Assembly: GCA_900769665.1 (NCBI GenBank)
Contig: CAAGHL010000033.1
Coordinates: 1 to 56,186, forward strand
Length of the DNA stretch: 56,186 nucleotides
Source: Clostridia bacterium
GTDB taxonomy: Bacteria > Bacillota > Clostridia > Christensenellales > CAG-314
Direction of reading: 5' to 3'
Shown here: piece after piece, positions 1 to 8,468 of the stretch
How positions within the stretch are numbered: the stretch's first letter is position 1
Layout of the letters: every line of letters begins with the position of its first letter
Program-made: the position numbers and the translations under genes
The notes under the pieces: model-generated
Told to the model about the DNA's origin: nothing
Databases searched by the model: none
Seen by the model: only the letters and a program-made list of their open reading frames with translations

Positions 1-2
1 TT

Positions 3-80
3 ACTTATGGCTCTAACTCTAATCGTGCACGCTCGGGTGCCGCAAAAACGCTTCGCGCCCTAAAGGCGAAGATTTTTTGA
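3..80 (+). CDS. 3' end of an unidentified gene (partial)
   Basis: An open frame enters from the left edge and ends in TGA at 78-80, giving 25 residues rich in Arg, Ala and Lys and ending in KAKIF. The last codons overlap a hairpin followed by six T, as is common at a compact gene end. I do not recognise the product. The call rests only on an open frame from the edge plus a terminator at the right place. Confidence 0.28.
   Translation, partial: TYGSNSNRARSGAAKTLRALKAKIF
51..78 (+). terminator. Rho-independent terminator
   Basis: CTTCGC (51-56) pairs with GCGAAG (66-71) and is followed by TTTTTT. It overlaps the stop region of the partial gene at the left edge. Confidence 0.5.
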
Positions 81-433
81 TGATTTTTGACGAGATTGAG
101 CCTGCGCGGCAGGTTTTCTACGGATTATTACACAAGCCGTACTAACGGCTACGCCGCGGAAAAGACCGCCTTTAGGGTTGTTAGTGATGGCTAAATTAAC
201 CCTACGTGTTAAAAATTTTGCGACAAAACGATTATATGTCGACGATTTGTCGTCTTGCATAAAAGGTTTTGCGGCTATTTCCGACGCAAACAAATTGATA
301 AGGCTATGGTAGTGTAAAAACACAAAGTTTTCGCTAAAACTAAACAACGGGATACTCATTGACGTGTGACGGCAACAAAGTCGTAATTGATGACAAAAAA
401 ATAAAAAACTACGAAATTTGCGGAGAAAAGAAT
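81..433. other. Intergenic, no gene seen
   Basis: About 350 bases between the left-edge gene and the MORN/SGNH gene. The only long frame runs antisense and has no ribosome site or recognisable product. A weak TTGATA near 295 has no convincing -10 box. Confidence 0.5.
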
Positions 434-1493
434 ATGCAAATGAAAAAGAACTACGTTATTTTCGATCCATACTACATAAATCGTGAGGGCGCATGGTATT
501 TTGCCCCTGATGAGGGCGAGTTTTGCCAAGGCAAGGCCTGCTACGGATTCGGTTCGGTGAAATATTTTGACGGCTCGGTGTACATCGGCGAATTGTACTA
601 CGACGGCGAAACTTTCAACAAAATCGGCTACGGGCAACAAAACTTTATACGTTCCAGAATTGCCGACCTTGACAGGCGTAGCGGGCTGTGCAAAAACGTT
701 TATGTGGGTAGTTTCGACTACCGCAAGACCGATTGGATTTACGGTAATGGCGTTATGTATTACATGGACGAACGAAATAAACCGTTGTGTTTCGCTAAGG
801 GATTTTTTGAAGGCGTGCAAAAAGTCGGCGAATATCAGGGGACGTTTGACTACGATTTGTTGTTGAAAGGGTACACCCGCGATATGGAAATCGACCGAGA
901 AGACACCGACGCCGCAGGAAAATGGCTTGGTAAACAAGTTGCGCCGTGGAAGGACAAAAGCCCCGACGTGTTGTTTGTCGGCGACAGTTATTTCGAACTC
1001 GGCGATCATGACGACTACGCGGGTAAGCACTTGTTTGGAAAAGTTTTTCCGTCTACCTACGTCAATATCGGTATCGGCGGAAGTAGGTTTTGCGATTGGG
1101 TTGACTGGATCGACAGCGTCGAAAACATTGCCGCTCCGCAAAAAATTGTAGTCAATCTCGGTTTTAACGACATACATTGTAACATGGCCGCGGACAATGT
1201 CTTTGCCGATTACAAGACGTTATTGGGTAAATTGCGCGGGTTTTTCCCCACAGCGAAGTGTACTCGTAAAAGTTGTTCATGCGCCGTTGTTTGACGATTA
1301 CTCGGCTACGGGGGCGGAATTTAACAGTCTTACCGATGAGACGGCAAATGCGTTAGGAGTGACGTTGATCGATTGGCGCAAAAAGATTGCCGCTTGCAAA
1401 CAAAACTGTTTTCATGCCGATGGCGTGCATCCCAACGAACAAGGCTATGTGTTATTCGAGCAGGCAATTGCCGACGCCGTTAATAATAAGTAG
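434..1493 (+). pseudogene. MORN-repeat/SGNH (GDSL-like) hydrolase, frame broken
   Basis: The N-terminal half has MORN-like repeats (YFDGSVYIGELYYDG and a second copy around GNGVMYY). The C-terminal half is an SGNH hydrolase: block I FVGDSY, GIGG, block III GFND and block V DGVHPNEQGY. Blocks I and III are in the frame that starts at 434; block V is in the next frame (to 1493). Dropping one base in the run TTTTTCCCC near 1244-1252 restores a continuous SGNH protein. I take ATG 434 as the start because GGAG (422-425) lies just upstream. The break is either a real pseudogene mutation or a sequencing error in a homopolymer. SGNH enzymes usually remove acyl groups from sugars; MORN repeats are not catalytic. 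The substrate is unknown. Confidence 0.75.
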
Positions 1494-2015
1494 TCAAACG
1501 TTTGTAGTACCGAGCCTTTTTCGAGCAAACGTTTCATTGACCGAGTATTGCTAAAAATATAAGTAGTAAGCGACAGTTTGCTGTGTTAAACACACAAAAG
1601 TGTCGTATAATGAGATATGTCGACAAAAATCGCATAAATATCGAAACGGACAATGACGTTGTGGAAGATTGTCGCTTTTTCGTTGCGAGTGAGAAATTCG
1701 ACAACGAAGTTTTAATTGACTTTCGTCGCAAAAGTTGCGAGAAATCATATAGGGAAAATTCGATATAAAATACAAAGTCGCCGCTGTTTTGCGAGCGATT
1801 TTTTTTTGTTTTGCCGATTGGATTGTTTTTCGGATTGCATTGGTGCTTTACGTGCAACTTGACGTAAGTATAGTTGCGTAAGAGCGTCGACGGCAGTAGG
1901 GCAACTTGTAAAACATATGGCAAACATCGGCGACTTGGATGTAACACGGGACTGCCGCAGTAGTCGAATGCTGAAAGAAAGTTTAAAATATTTCAACATC
2001 ATACAAGCAAAACAG
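1494..2015. other. Intergenic with a possible small transcript
   Basis: No convincing protein gene. A TATAAT (1606-1611) lies about 190 bases upstream of a terminator (1778-1807), so a short untranslated RNA is possible, but there is no clear -35. The 61-codon frame here would need an ATG inside the -10 box and resembles nothing I know. Confidence 0.4.
1778..1807 (+). terminator. Rho-independent terminator
   Basis: TCGC+CGC (1778-1784) pairs with GCG-A-GCGA (1791-1798) around a 6-base loop, followed by nine T. Confidence 0.65.
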
Positions 2016-2044
2016 TTGCAAAACTCACATTTATGTTATATAAT
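2016..2044 (+). promoter_or_regulatory. Sigma-A-type promoter for the isoprenoid unit
   Basis: TTGCAA (2016-2021), 17-base spacer, TATAAT (2039-2044). It lies 76 bases upstream of the kinase-fusion start. Confidence 0.75.
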
Positions 2045-2120
2045 ATCTCAGTGTACAAAAATGTCGAAATATGCAAATTTTGACGAAGCGTCTGTCTTTG
2101 TCAACAACTAAGGGGCGTAG

Positions 2121-3707
2121 ATGAGTAAAACGTTGTTTACCGTAATCGGATATGTGGTGTTTTCCTTGTATACTTGCGGTATCATGTACCTTGGGGATCT
2201 CATCGAACGCAAGACGGGTGCGGACAAGACGGTGTGTCGCAAGATGACGCATATCGTTTCCGCCTTTGTGTGGGTAATTTGCTACTACTTTTTCGGATGT
2301 TCGTTACATTGGGTGCTACTCAACGGTATCGGTGCGGTAATACTCGGTGTGGTAACGTATACGGGACTTATGAAAGGTTTCGAACGTGATGACGCAAGTA
2401 AAAGTTACGGATTGTTTTACTTCGGGTTGTCCACGTTTGTGGTTGCGCTTGTCACCTATATCGTGGGTGAAAGGTTGTATCTGTACACCGGCATTGCATA
2501 TTATTGCTTGGCACTCGGTGACGGTTTCGCGCCGATTACCGCAAAAATTTTCGGCAAGCACAATGTGCAAATCATGAAAGGCAAGTCACTTGTCGGCAGT
2601 CTTACCGTGTTTGTCGTGTCCTTTTTGGCAACGTTTGTTTTCGGCAAGATTTTCGATATGAAATTGTCATTGCTGTTTGTCGCTTCGGTTGCTGCACTTA
2701 CGTGCGTTACCGAGTTTTACGGCGTAAAGGGCTTAGACAACATCTTTATCGAGTTTGCCGTGTTCGGATACTTGGTGATGTACGAATTCGGACTTGTGTC
2801 CGTCACCATGCAAGCGGTGGTGCTTGTTACACCTTTCCTTGCAATGGCGGCAATCGGCAGTAAGTCGTTGTCGGTGTCGGGCGGAGTGTCCTCATTGATT
2901 TTGTTTTTCGTTACGGCGGCATTCGACAGCGGAAGTTTTGCCGTGGTGTACATGGCAACGCTTTTTGGCGTGGAAACGGCAATTGCTCTCGTTTCCGGCA
3001 AAGTGTACAAAAAAACACGTAACGTATCGCAAAGTTTATTACAAAACGACGGATGTAATCAACAAATAGAAGCAGAAACCAACCAAACAAACGACATTCC
3101 CGACGTGGCTACTACTGAAAGCGAAAGCTCATCGGTTGCGATGCCTGCGGATGTCGAAAAACCGATGCGTAGCGCAAAACAAGTGCTTGCAGTCGGTTTA
3201 TTGGCAGTATGTTTTTTGATTGCATATCGTTTGACGGAAGTGCGTTTGTTTGTTTACCTTTACGCTCTTGCGCTTGCCGAAGAGTTTGCCGATTCCGTTG
3301 CTTCGGACATAGGACGACTTACTAACGGAAAAAACTACGACATACTGACTTTCAAACAAGTTGACAAGGGTATTAGCGGCGGCGTGTCGCTATTGGGTAC
3401 ATTTTGCGCCCTTATTGCAAGTTTTGCTTTGCCGTTTGTGGCGGTGGCTTACGGCGTTACCGATTGGATTGTTTATGCGGCAATAGGCGGATTGGCTTTT
3501 GTAGGAACGCTTGTGGATTCCGTCATTGGCGCGGCGGTGCAAGCACTGTATGTGTGTAATCGTTGCGGCAAACAAACGGAAGTTCCTGTACATTGCGGCG
3601 TCTCGGCTCGACTTGCCAAGGGAATTGCCGCGGTGGACAACACTGTCGTAAACTTTATTACAGGGGTAATTACAAGCTTGATGGGCTTGTTGTTGCTTTT
3701 GTTGTAG
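2121..3707 (+). CDS. Fused polyprenol kinase-like (VTE5 type) and DUF92 (VTE6/TMEM19 type) membrane protein
   Basis: A 528-residue multi-pass membrane protein. Residues 1-290 match the dolichol/phytol kinase and CDP-alcohol family: RKMTH at 40-44, LGDGFAP at 132-138 and KSLVGS at 155-160. A hydrophilic linker of about 60 residues follows. Residues about 360-528 match DUF92: ADSVASDIG, then DKGISGGVS, and a GTLVDSVIGAAVQ segment near a CxxC. In plants the two domains are separate enzymes that convert phytol to phytyl phosphate and then to the diphosphate. Here they are one chain, followed 13 bases later by a cis-prenyltransferase gene. I infer two-step phosphorylation of a polyprenol. The family assignment of each half is fairly secure; the substrate is not. 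Confidence 0.8.
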   Translation: MSKTLFTVIGYVVFSLYTCGIMYLGDLIERKTGADKTVCRKMTHIVSAFVWVICYYFFGCSLHWVLLNGIGAVILGVVTYTGLMKGFERDDASKSYGLFYFGLSTFVVALVTYIVGERLYLYTGIAYYCLALGDGFAPITAKIFGKHNVQIMKGKSLVGSLTVFVVSFLATFVFGKIFDMKLSLLFVASVAALTCVTEFYGVKGLDNIFIEFAVFGYLVMYEFGLVSVTMQAVVLVTPFLAMAAIGSKSLSVSGGVSSLILFFVTAAFDSGSFAVVYMATLFGVETAIALVSGKVYKKTRNVSQSLLQNDGCNQQIEAETNQTNDIPDVATTESESSSVAMPADVEKPMRSAKQVLAVGLLAVCFLIAYRLTEVRLFVYLYALALAEEFADSVASDIGRLTNGKNYDILTFKQVDKGISGGVSLLGTFCALIASFALPFVAVAYGVTDWIVYAAIGGLAFVGTLVDSVIGAAVQALYVCNRCGKQTEVPVHCGVSARLAKGIAAVDNTVVNFITGVITSLMGLLLLLL

Positions 3708-3720
3708 TAGTAGGGTTGAT

Positions 3721-4410
3721 ATGTCACCAAAAAGTACAAACGTAGTAAAAAATTTGGCAATAATAATGGACGGCAACGGACGTTGGGCGGAACAACGGGG
3801 ACTTCCTCGCAGCGATGGTCATACGGCAGGCATACGTCGAATGTTGTCGCTGACGTCGCATGCTTTTGACAAGGGTGTTGGTAGCGTAATTTGTTACAGT
3901 TTGTCTACCGAAAATTTGGCGCGTGCCAAGGAAGAAGTTGACCACATATTTACGCTTATTCCGCAATATGCCGATATGTTTGTTTCGGCTTGTCAAAAAC
4001 TCGGCGTTGCCGTGCGCTTTGTAGGCAATTTGTCCTTGCTCCCCGAAGAGGTGCGTGGCAGTATGGCAAACACCGAGCAACGTACTCAAAGCTGTTCTGC
4101 GGATGGCAAAACGCTGTACGTGGCGGTGGCTTACGGCAGTCGTGCGGAAATTGTCGACGCAGTCAATGCGGCTGTGGCAAAAGGACAACCCGTTACCGAA
4201 CAAGACTTTTTGCAGTCGCTGTACTATCCCGTGGAACCCGACCTTGTAGTGCGTACGGGCGGTAGACATCGATTGTCTAACTTTGCTTTGTACCAGCTGT
4301 CCTACTCCGAGTTGTATTTCTCCGACAAGCTCTTCCCCGACTTCACCGAGGACGACCTAGACGCGGCGCTGGACTACTACGCCGATGTGGAACGCACCTT
4401 CGGCAAATAG
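3721..4410 (+). CDS. uppS: Isoprenyl (undecaprenyl-type cis-prenyl) transferase with an atypical motif
   Basis: 229 residues, close to family length. The family signatures are present: IMDGNGRWA (15-23, catalytic Asp17), the His of GHTAG at 34, STEN (62-65) followed by Arg68, and RTGG-x-HRLSNF (178-188). The Glu of YSELYF (Glu197, E. coli Glu213) is present. The residue that is nearly always Glu in RT(G/S)GE is Arg182 here (E. coli Glu198 position), and the usual Trp after STEN is Leu. The family adds isopentenyl units in cis to a farnesyl primer at the membrane. Linkage to the kinase fusion suggests a dedicated or paralogous enzyme rather than the housekeeping one, but I cannot see the rest of the genome. 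Confidence 0.88.
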   Translation: MSPKSTNVVKNLAIIMDGNGRWAEQRGLPRSDGHTAGIRRMLSLTSHAFDKGVGSVICYSLSTENLARAKEEVDHIFTLIPQYADMFVSACQKLGVAVRFVGNLSLLPEEVRGSMANTEQRTQSCSADGKTLYVAVAYGSRAEIVDAVNAAVAKGQPVTEQDFLQSLYYPVEPDLVVRTGGRHRLSNFALYQLSYSELYFSDKLFPDFTEDDLDAALDYYADVERTFGK

Positions 4411-4436
4411 CTCGTCGGCACGGCGTTGCAACGGCG

Positions 4437-4470
4437 AAAAACGCAAAAAACACATACGTATTGCGTTTTT
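4437..4470 (+). terminator. Rho-independent terminator after the isoprenoid unit
   Basis: AAAAACGCAA (4437-4446) pairs with TTGCGTTTTT (4461-4470). The symmetric A/T ends would allow termination on both strands. It separates the kinase/uppS unit from the peptide cluster. Confidence 0.7.
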
Positions 4471-4525
4471 GTCAACGTAATGCGGCACAAAGCAACGCAA
4501 ATTATTGCAAAGGTGCGCAAAACAA

Positions 4526-5500
4526 ATGGACTTTACACGCAAATTCAACTTCGGCTTGACATTGGATACAAACCTTAACAAGGTGGGCAAATTCCTAGCC
4601 AAGTACGGACAATACATACATTCGCTGTACTTTTCGCCACCGTTCGGTAAGCAGTTTCACTCTCGCAAAAAGATTGCAATGCAGTTTATGTTGCCGTGGA
4701 AATGTCGCTTGTTTTGGCAAATATTGCAACGAGCACGTGCAAACGGTATCGAAATCGAGCTTCTGCTCAACACCGTAGGGCTTATCGAAGCCGACGTCAA
4801 ACTTGCCGCCGACGGTATGGCGCAACACGGCGTAATGCCCGATTCCGTCTGTTTTTGCCAACCGTATTACCAAGCCGTTTCAAAGTATTTCCCTACGCAA
4901 AAGTACATTTGGAGTTTCAACAACGTTGTCCGCACCGCCAAGGAAGTGGACTTAGTTGCGGCAAACTACCGTGTGGACGCCATTGTTTTGGGCGGTTGCG
5001 CAATCCGCAACAATCAGCTGTTTGCCCACATCAAGCATACGATAGGCAAGCAAGTGTACCTACTGCTAAACAACGCATGTTCCTTCAACTGCGCAAAGTG
5101 CGGCAACGCATTTGGCATCAGTTGTACGGACGTATTCAACAAAAATCGCCAAACGCACTCGGCGGAGTACCTGTACGCGCTACAAAGTATCTTTCCGTGC
5201 GAGTTGTACGACGGCACGATAAACGTTGCCGACATAGATTGCTTCAAGCTGTCCACACGCAGTAGCGACCTTACCTACGCCGCCAAAGCTATCGACAGTT
5301 ACGCAAGCGGAGAGGTTTCTACCTACGTCAAGCAAAGCAAAATGAACCTTGCCTTGTGGGGACGGGTGGGCTACTTTTGGAAGCTGTTTCCCACAATGGA
5401 CTTCGACGAAATAGTGCGTTGCAAGGCGCAAATACTCGGTCACGACGTCGACTTGGACGGCACGCTTTGCAAACCTGCGCCCACGGAGGACGACCGATGA
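4526..5500 (+). CDS. U32-peptidase-like TIM-barrel protein with a Cys cluster
   Basis: 324 residues from ATG 4526, chosen because AAAGGTG (4510-4516) is correctly spaced; an upstream TTG is in frame but lacks a ribosome site. Alternating strand/helix segments suggest a TIM barrel. After strand VYLLLNN comes ACSFNCAKCGNAFGISC with Cys185, 189, 192 and 200. The first three fit CX3CX2C, but the mid-protein position and preceding LNN resemble the Fe-S site of U32-like proteins more than a canonical radical SAM core. It opens the cluster, and its stop overlaps the next start (ATGA). It may be a peptide- or RNA-modifying Fe-S enzyme. Family assignment is tentative. Confidence 0.5.
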   Translation: MDFTRKFNFGLTLDTNLNKVGKFLAKYGQYIHSLYFSPPFGKQFHSRKKIAMQFMLPWKCRLFWQILQRARANGIEIELLLNTVGLIEADVKLAADGMAQHGVMPDSVCFCQPYYQAVSKYFPTQKYIWSFNNVVRTAKEVDLVAANYRVDAIVLGGCAIRNNQLFAHIKHTIGKQVYLLLNNACSFNCAKCGNAFGISCTDVFNKNRQTHSAEYLYALQSIFPCELYDGTINVADIDCFKLSTRSSDLTYAAKAIDSYASGEVSTYVKQSKMNLALWGRVGYFWKLFPTMDFDEIVRCKAQILGHDVDLDGTLCKPAPTEDDR

Positions 5501-6102
5501 ACCGTCAGCAACCAAGCCTTGCGGCATACATTGCCGACCCCGACATGCCAACACCGTTGCCTAGCGTGTCAAATGCCTTTTGCAATGCGCTTGTAGGCAT
5601 GGCAAAACCGCTTGCAAGGCTGTATTGCGTGCGTAGGCTTGCCGTCGGAAGTGCGGTAAATGCGCTAAATGCCGACAAAAGTGGGGGGTTGCGCTTCCGT
5701 ACCACTGCAAAATTTGCGGTGCAAGCGTACATGCGTGACGATGGCGGCATATATATGTCATACGGAGCTTTTGCCCGTAGCAACGGCGCAAGTTTCGTTG
5801 CGATGTTTTGTCACGAGCTTGCCCACGTGTGGTTGCTTCGACAGGAAGGCTACGCCGAGTTGAAGTTGCTAGACAAAACCTTTCGCACAACATTTGCCGA
5901 TTTACATAACGTTGTGGACGTTTCGCCGATAGAGTACTTGGCGGTATGTACGTGCGCAAACATATTGCGTGCGGCGGCGGACGTAATAGGCAACACAAAC
6001 AAAAAATATTGCGACATGCTACGCAGCCTTGCCGACAAGGAAGCTTCCAAGGCGGCGACGTTGCGAAACATAATTGTATCACTGCGCACTGCGGCGGAGT
6101 AA
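5497..6102 (+). CDS. Putative HExxH zinc metallopeptidase
   Basis: 201 residues. The start overlaps the upstream stop (ATGA at 5497) and GGAGG lies at 5485-5489. It has FCHELAHVWLL with HELAH at 106-110 and a downstream acidic residue in SPIEYLA (Glu146) that could be the third zinc ligand. There is no signal peptide, so it is probably cytoplasmic. It sits directly upstream of the 45-residue peptide gene, so leader cleavage of that peptide is an attractive role, but this is inference from position. The rest of the sequence is not familiar. Confidence 0.55.
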   Translation: MNRQQPSLAAYIADPDMPTPLPSVSNAFCNALVGMAKPLARLYCVRRLAVGSAVNALNADKSGGLRFRTTAKFAVQAYMRDDGGIYMSYGAFARSNGASFVAMFCHELAHVWLLRQEGYAELKLLDKTFRTTFADLHNVVDVSPIEYLAVCTCANILRAAADVIGNTNKKYCDMLRSLADKEASKAATLRNIIVSLRTAAE

Positions 6103-6139
6103 TCTGTCGATAGGCTCACATCGAGCAAACGGAGGAAAA

Positions 6140-6277
6140 ATGGAAAAGGAAATCAAAAAGATCGAAACGGAACAAGACGTGTTGGCGCAATACAACGCAC
6201 AAACGCAAGACAGCGACGACACTCACTTCTACCACGTAGACGGTTACTACGGCGATTACAGCGATAGTTGTTGCTAA
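6140..6277 (+). CDS. Candidate RiPP precursor peptide (45 aa)
   Basis: A short gene with a strong GGAGG (6131-6135) five bases before the ATG. The N-terminal 28 residues are charged and leader-like (MEKEIKKIETEQDV). The C-terminal 17 residues are aromatic and acidic, ending in CC. They contain three [His/Tyr]-x-Asp triplets: HVD (32-34), YGD (37-39) and YSD (40-42). Omega-x-Asp/Asn triplets are the known substrates of radical SAM enzymes that make three-residue cyclophanes. A radical SAM/SPASM gene lies 0.9 kb downstream in the same run. The precursor role is inferred; codon use and ribosome site support it being translated. Confidence 0.6.
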   Translation: MEKEIKKIETEQDVLAQYNAQTQDSDDTHFYHVDGYYGDYSDSCC

Positions 6278-6293
6278 GACGGAACGTAGTTAG

Positions 6294-7220
6294 ATGTACG
6301 GTTACTTCAGACCGCACAACTCCTACCTGAACAGCGCGGAAACAAACGTTTTTCACTCGCATTATTGCAGGGTGTGCTACTGTTTGCGGCTCATCGGCGG
6401 ACAGGCGTGTCGGTTTTGCACCACGTATGACGCGGCGGTGTATTCCATGATAATAAACTTGCAAAAGGGCGAAGATAATCCGCCTTTTTTGCCATGTGAA
6501 AAAGTCCGTACTACCAACATGCAAAAGTTTCGTGGCGACGTTACGGGTATCAAACTTGCCAATCTTACATTGATCGGTTTCGGCGAGAAGTTTCGCGACG
6601 ATCAAATCGATCACAACGGCAAAAGTCGCTTTGCCCGTATGATTTTTGCCAAGGCGATAAAGCGTGCCGTTGCCGCCGAACCGAAGATTGCGCAGGTAAT
6701 GCGCGACGGAAACACTCGTGTCAACGAGTTGCAAAACGGCGGTGCGGACATCTTTGCCGTGCTTGGTGCCTATGGCGACATGACGGCGGAGATTTTTGCC
6801 GAGTTTTTGGATATGACTCCGCAAACGGAAGCGTTGTTGCGGGCTGTGGGGGAGTGGACTTTTTTTGTGGATATGGCGTGCGACTACGCCGACGATGTAA
6901 GTAGCGGCGACTACAACGGGTTGAAGACGGCGGACAGCAACACCTTCGAGGCGTACTTTGAAAAGCACTACACGGAGTTTTTTGCGTTGGAACAAGCCGT
7001 TACCGGCAAGTTGCTTGCGGCGCTTGACGGCGTAAAAGACAACTCTCGCACATGGAACACGCTGTACAAAATCATCATCCATTCCGTCAATACCGTTTTG
7101 CCTAGTTTGGCGACGGGCGGCGACGTCAAGTTTCACTATTTCAGCAACTTGTTTTGGCGTTACAGCGAGGCGATCAAGCTCGGACGGGACATCAAACGCT
7201 TGGGAGTGCGCGACAAATGA
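6294..7220 (+). CDS. DUF5685 family protein (copy 1), isoprenoid-synthase-like Asp motifs
   Basis: 308 residues. The N-terminal MYGYFRP and YCRVCYC (Cys25, 28, 30), plus Cys39, 42 and 68, resemble DUF5685 proteins, which begin M(F/Y)GY and have an early CxxC. It also shows DDQID (102-106, DDxxD) and a second acidic helix with Asp193, Asp197, Asp201, Gly205, Tyr207-Asn208 (D-x3-D-x3-D-x3-G-x-YN). These two motifs have the spacing and character of type I isoprenoid synthases such as phytoene/squalene synthase. It is predicted all-alpha and soluble. Its stop overlaps the radical SAM start. The function is unknown. Confidence 0.65.
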   Translation: MYGYFRPHNSYLNSAETNVFHSHYCRVCYCLRLIGGQACRFCTTYDAAVYSMIINLQKGEDNPPFLPCEKVRTTNMQKFRGDVTGIKLANLTLIGFGEKFRDDQIDHNGKSRFARMIFAKAIKRAVAAEPKIAQVMRDGNTRVNELQNGGADIFAVLGAYGDMTAEIFAEFLDMTPQTEALLRAVGEWTFFVDMACDYADDVSSGDYNGLKTADSNTFEAYFEKHYTEFFALEQAVTGKLLAALDGVKDNSRTWNTLYKIIIHSVNTVLPSLATGGDVKFHYFSNLFWRYSEAIKLGRDIKRLGVRDK

Positions 7221-8371
7221 AAAAGATAGATTTAATTTTGAAAGTTACCGACGCATGCAATTTGCGTTGCAAGTACTGCTACAACAGCGAAAAGAAGTAC
7301 GTCAACAACATTATGTCGCTTGACCGCTTTGCCAAACTGTTGGAGCTGTTGCACGCCGATTACAGCGTCGTCCACGTCATTTGGCACGGCGGCGAGCCGC
7401 TCACGGCAGGGTTGGATTTCTACCGCCAAGCGCTAGATGAGGAACGCAAAGTAAACATAAAATACGGTACAGTTGTGGAAAACAGCATACAAACCAACGG
7501 CACTATGATCAACGCCGCTTGGGCGGAGTTTTTCAAGAAAAACAACTTCCACGTGGGCATTTCTTTCGACGGCGTTGCCAACGACAAGTACCGCGGCGGC
7601 ACGGACAAAACGTTGTCGGCAATGAAATTGCTCAAAAAGCACGGGGTTAATTTCTCTTGCTTGGCGGTTGTTGCGGACAACGATTACGATTTGCGCGCCA
7701 ATTACAAGTTTTTTGCCGATATGGGCGTGTCGTTCGACTTCAACCAAATGTTTTGCGAGGGCGGCGCAAAAGACATGCCTTCCTTAGACGTCAAAGCTTA
7801 CACCGACAAACTTGTGACTTTGTTTGACGAGTGGTTGTATGATGTAAAGGGCGTACCAATACGCAAGTTTGTGTCATTTGCAAGTCTTGCTCTCGGCGGA
7901 CGTTTTCGCATATGTTCCTGTTGCAGTTGCCACACCAAGTATCTCAGCATGTCCCCCGACGGCACGTTGTACAACTGCGGTCGCGACGCTATGACGGCGT
8001 TTCCCTTCGGCAACATCGACGAGGTGGAATCCGTCAAACAATTGTTTGCTTCGGAAGGTGCAAGGCGATTGATTACGCTATCCGTGGCGCGTCGCAACAA
8101 GTGCAAAGAAAGTTGCGATTTGTTCCCTCTGTGCGCGGGCGGTTGCGCGGATATTGCCGCAAGCGAGGGCGGCATTGACAATCAACCGAGCAACTACTGT
8201 TACTATTTCCGTACTCTTTATACGCACGTAAAGTCGGCAATGGACAATATTGTGGCAAACAAGGTGCCGCTTAGCAAGCTCAACCCCGGCATGAAAAGAG
8301 TCTTTGCCTCGACAATGGTGCGCGACGGCGGATCGACGGACAATGATCTTGCCGAAACGTACGACAAATGA
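7217..8371 (+). CDS. Radical SAM/SPASM peptide maturase
   Basis: 384 residues from ATG 7217, which overlaps the upstream stop as ATGA; a longer frame has no ribosome site. The radical SAM cluster is CNLRCKYC (Cys14, 18, 21), with HGGEP at 57-61 and ISFDG at 115-119. The C-terminal SPASM domain carries Cys233, 235, 236, 238, 254, 296, 300, 306, 310 and 328, enough for two auxiliary Fe-S clusters, in the order SPDGTLYNC ... CKESC ... CAGGC ... YCYYF. This is the architecture of anSME-like and RiPP maturases. I infer it modifies the 45-residue peptide encoded upstream. Cyclophane or thioether formation are both possible. Confidence 0.85.
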   Translation: MKKIDLILKVTDACNLRCKYCYNSEKKYVNNIMSLDRFAKLLELLHADYSVVHVIWHGGEPLTAGLDFYRQALDEERKVNIKYGTVVENSIQTNGTMINAAWAEFFKKNNFHVGISFDGVANDKYRGGTDKTLSAMKLLKKHGVNFSCLAVVADNDYDLRANYKFFADMGVSFDFNQMFCEGGAKDMPSLDVKAYTDKLVTLFDEWLYDVKGVPIRKFVSFASLALGGRFRICSCCSCHTKYLSMSPDGTLYNCGRDAMTAFPFGNIDEVESVKQLFASEGARRLITLSVARRNKCKESCDLFPLCAGGCADIAASEGGIDNQPSNYCYYFRTLYTHVKSAMDNIVANKVPLSKLNPGMKRVFASTMVRDGGSTDNDLAETYDK

Positions 8372-8468
8372 TTTTACACCGACTACATTCCTCGGTTTTT
8401 GTAAACGCGGTTGTCGATTTAAGGATAAATCAAGCCTTTGCGTAAATAATATAGGTAGGCGGTGAAAG
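8372..8468. other. Short gap inside the peptide cluster
   Basis: 97 bases between the maturase and the second DUF5685 gene. No terminator and no clear promoter; the ribosome site GGCGGTGAAAG precedes ATG 8469. Confidence 0.4.

Noticed and set aside
1583..1768. 61-codon frame between the SGNH and kinase genes
   Set aside because: Its usable ATG lies inside the -10 box, there is no ribosome site and no recognisable product; a small RNA is as likely.
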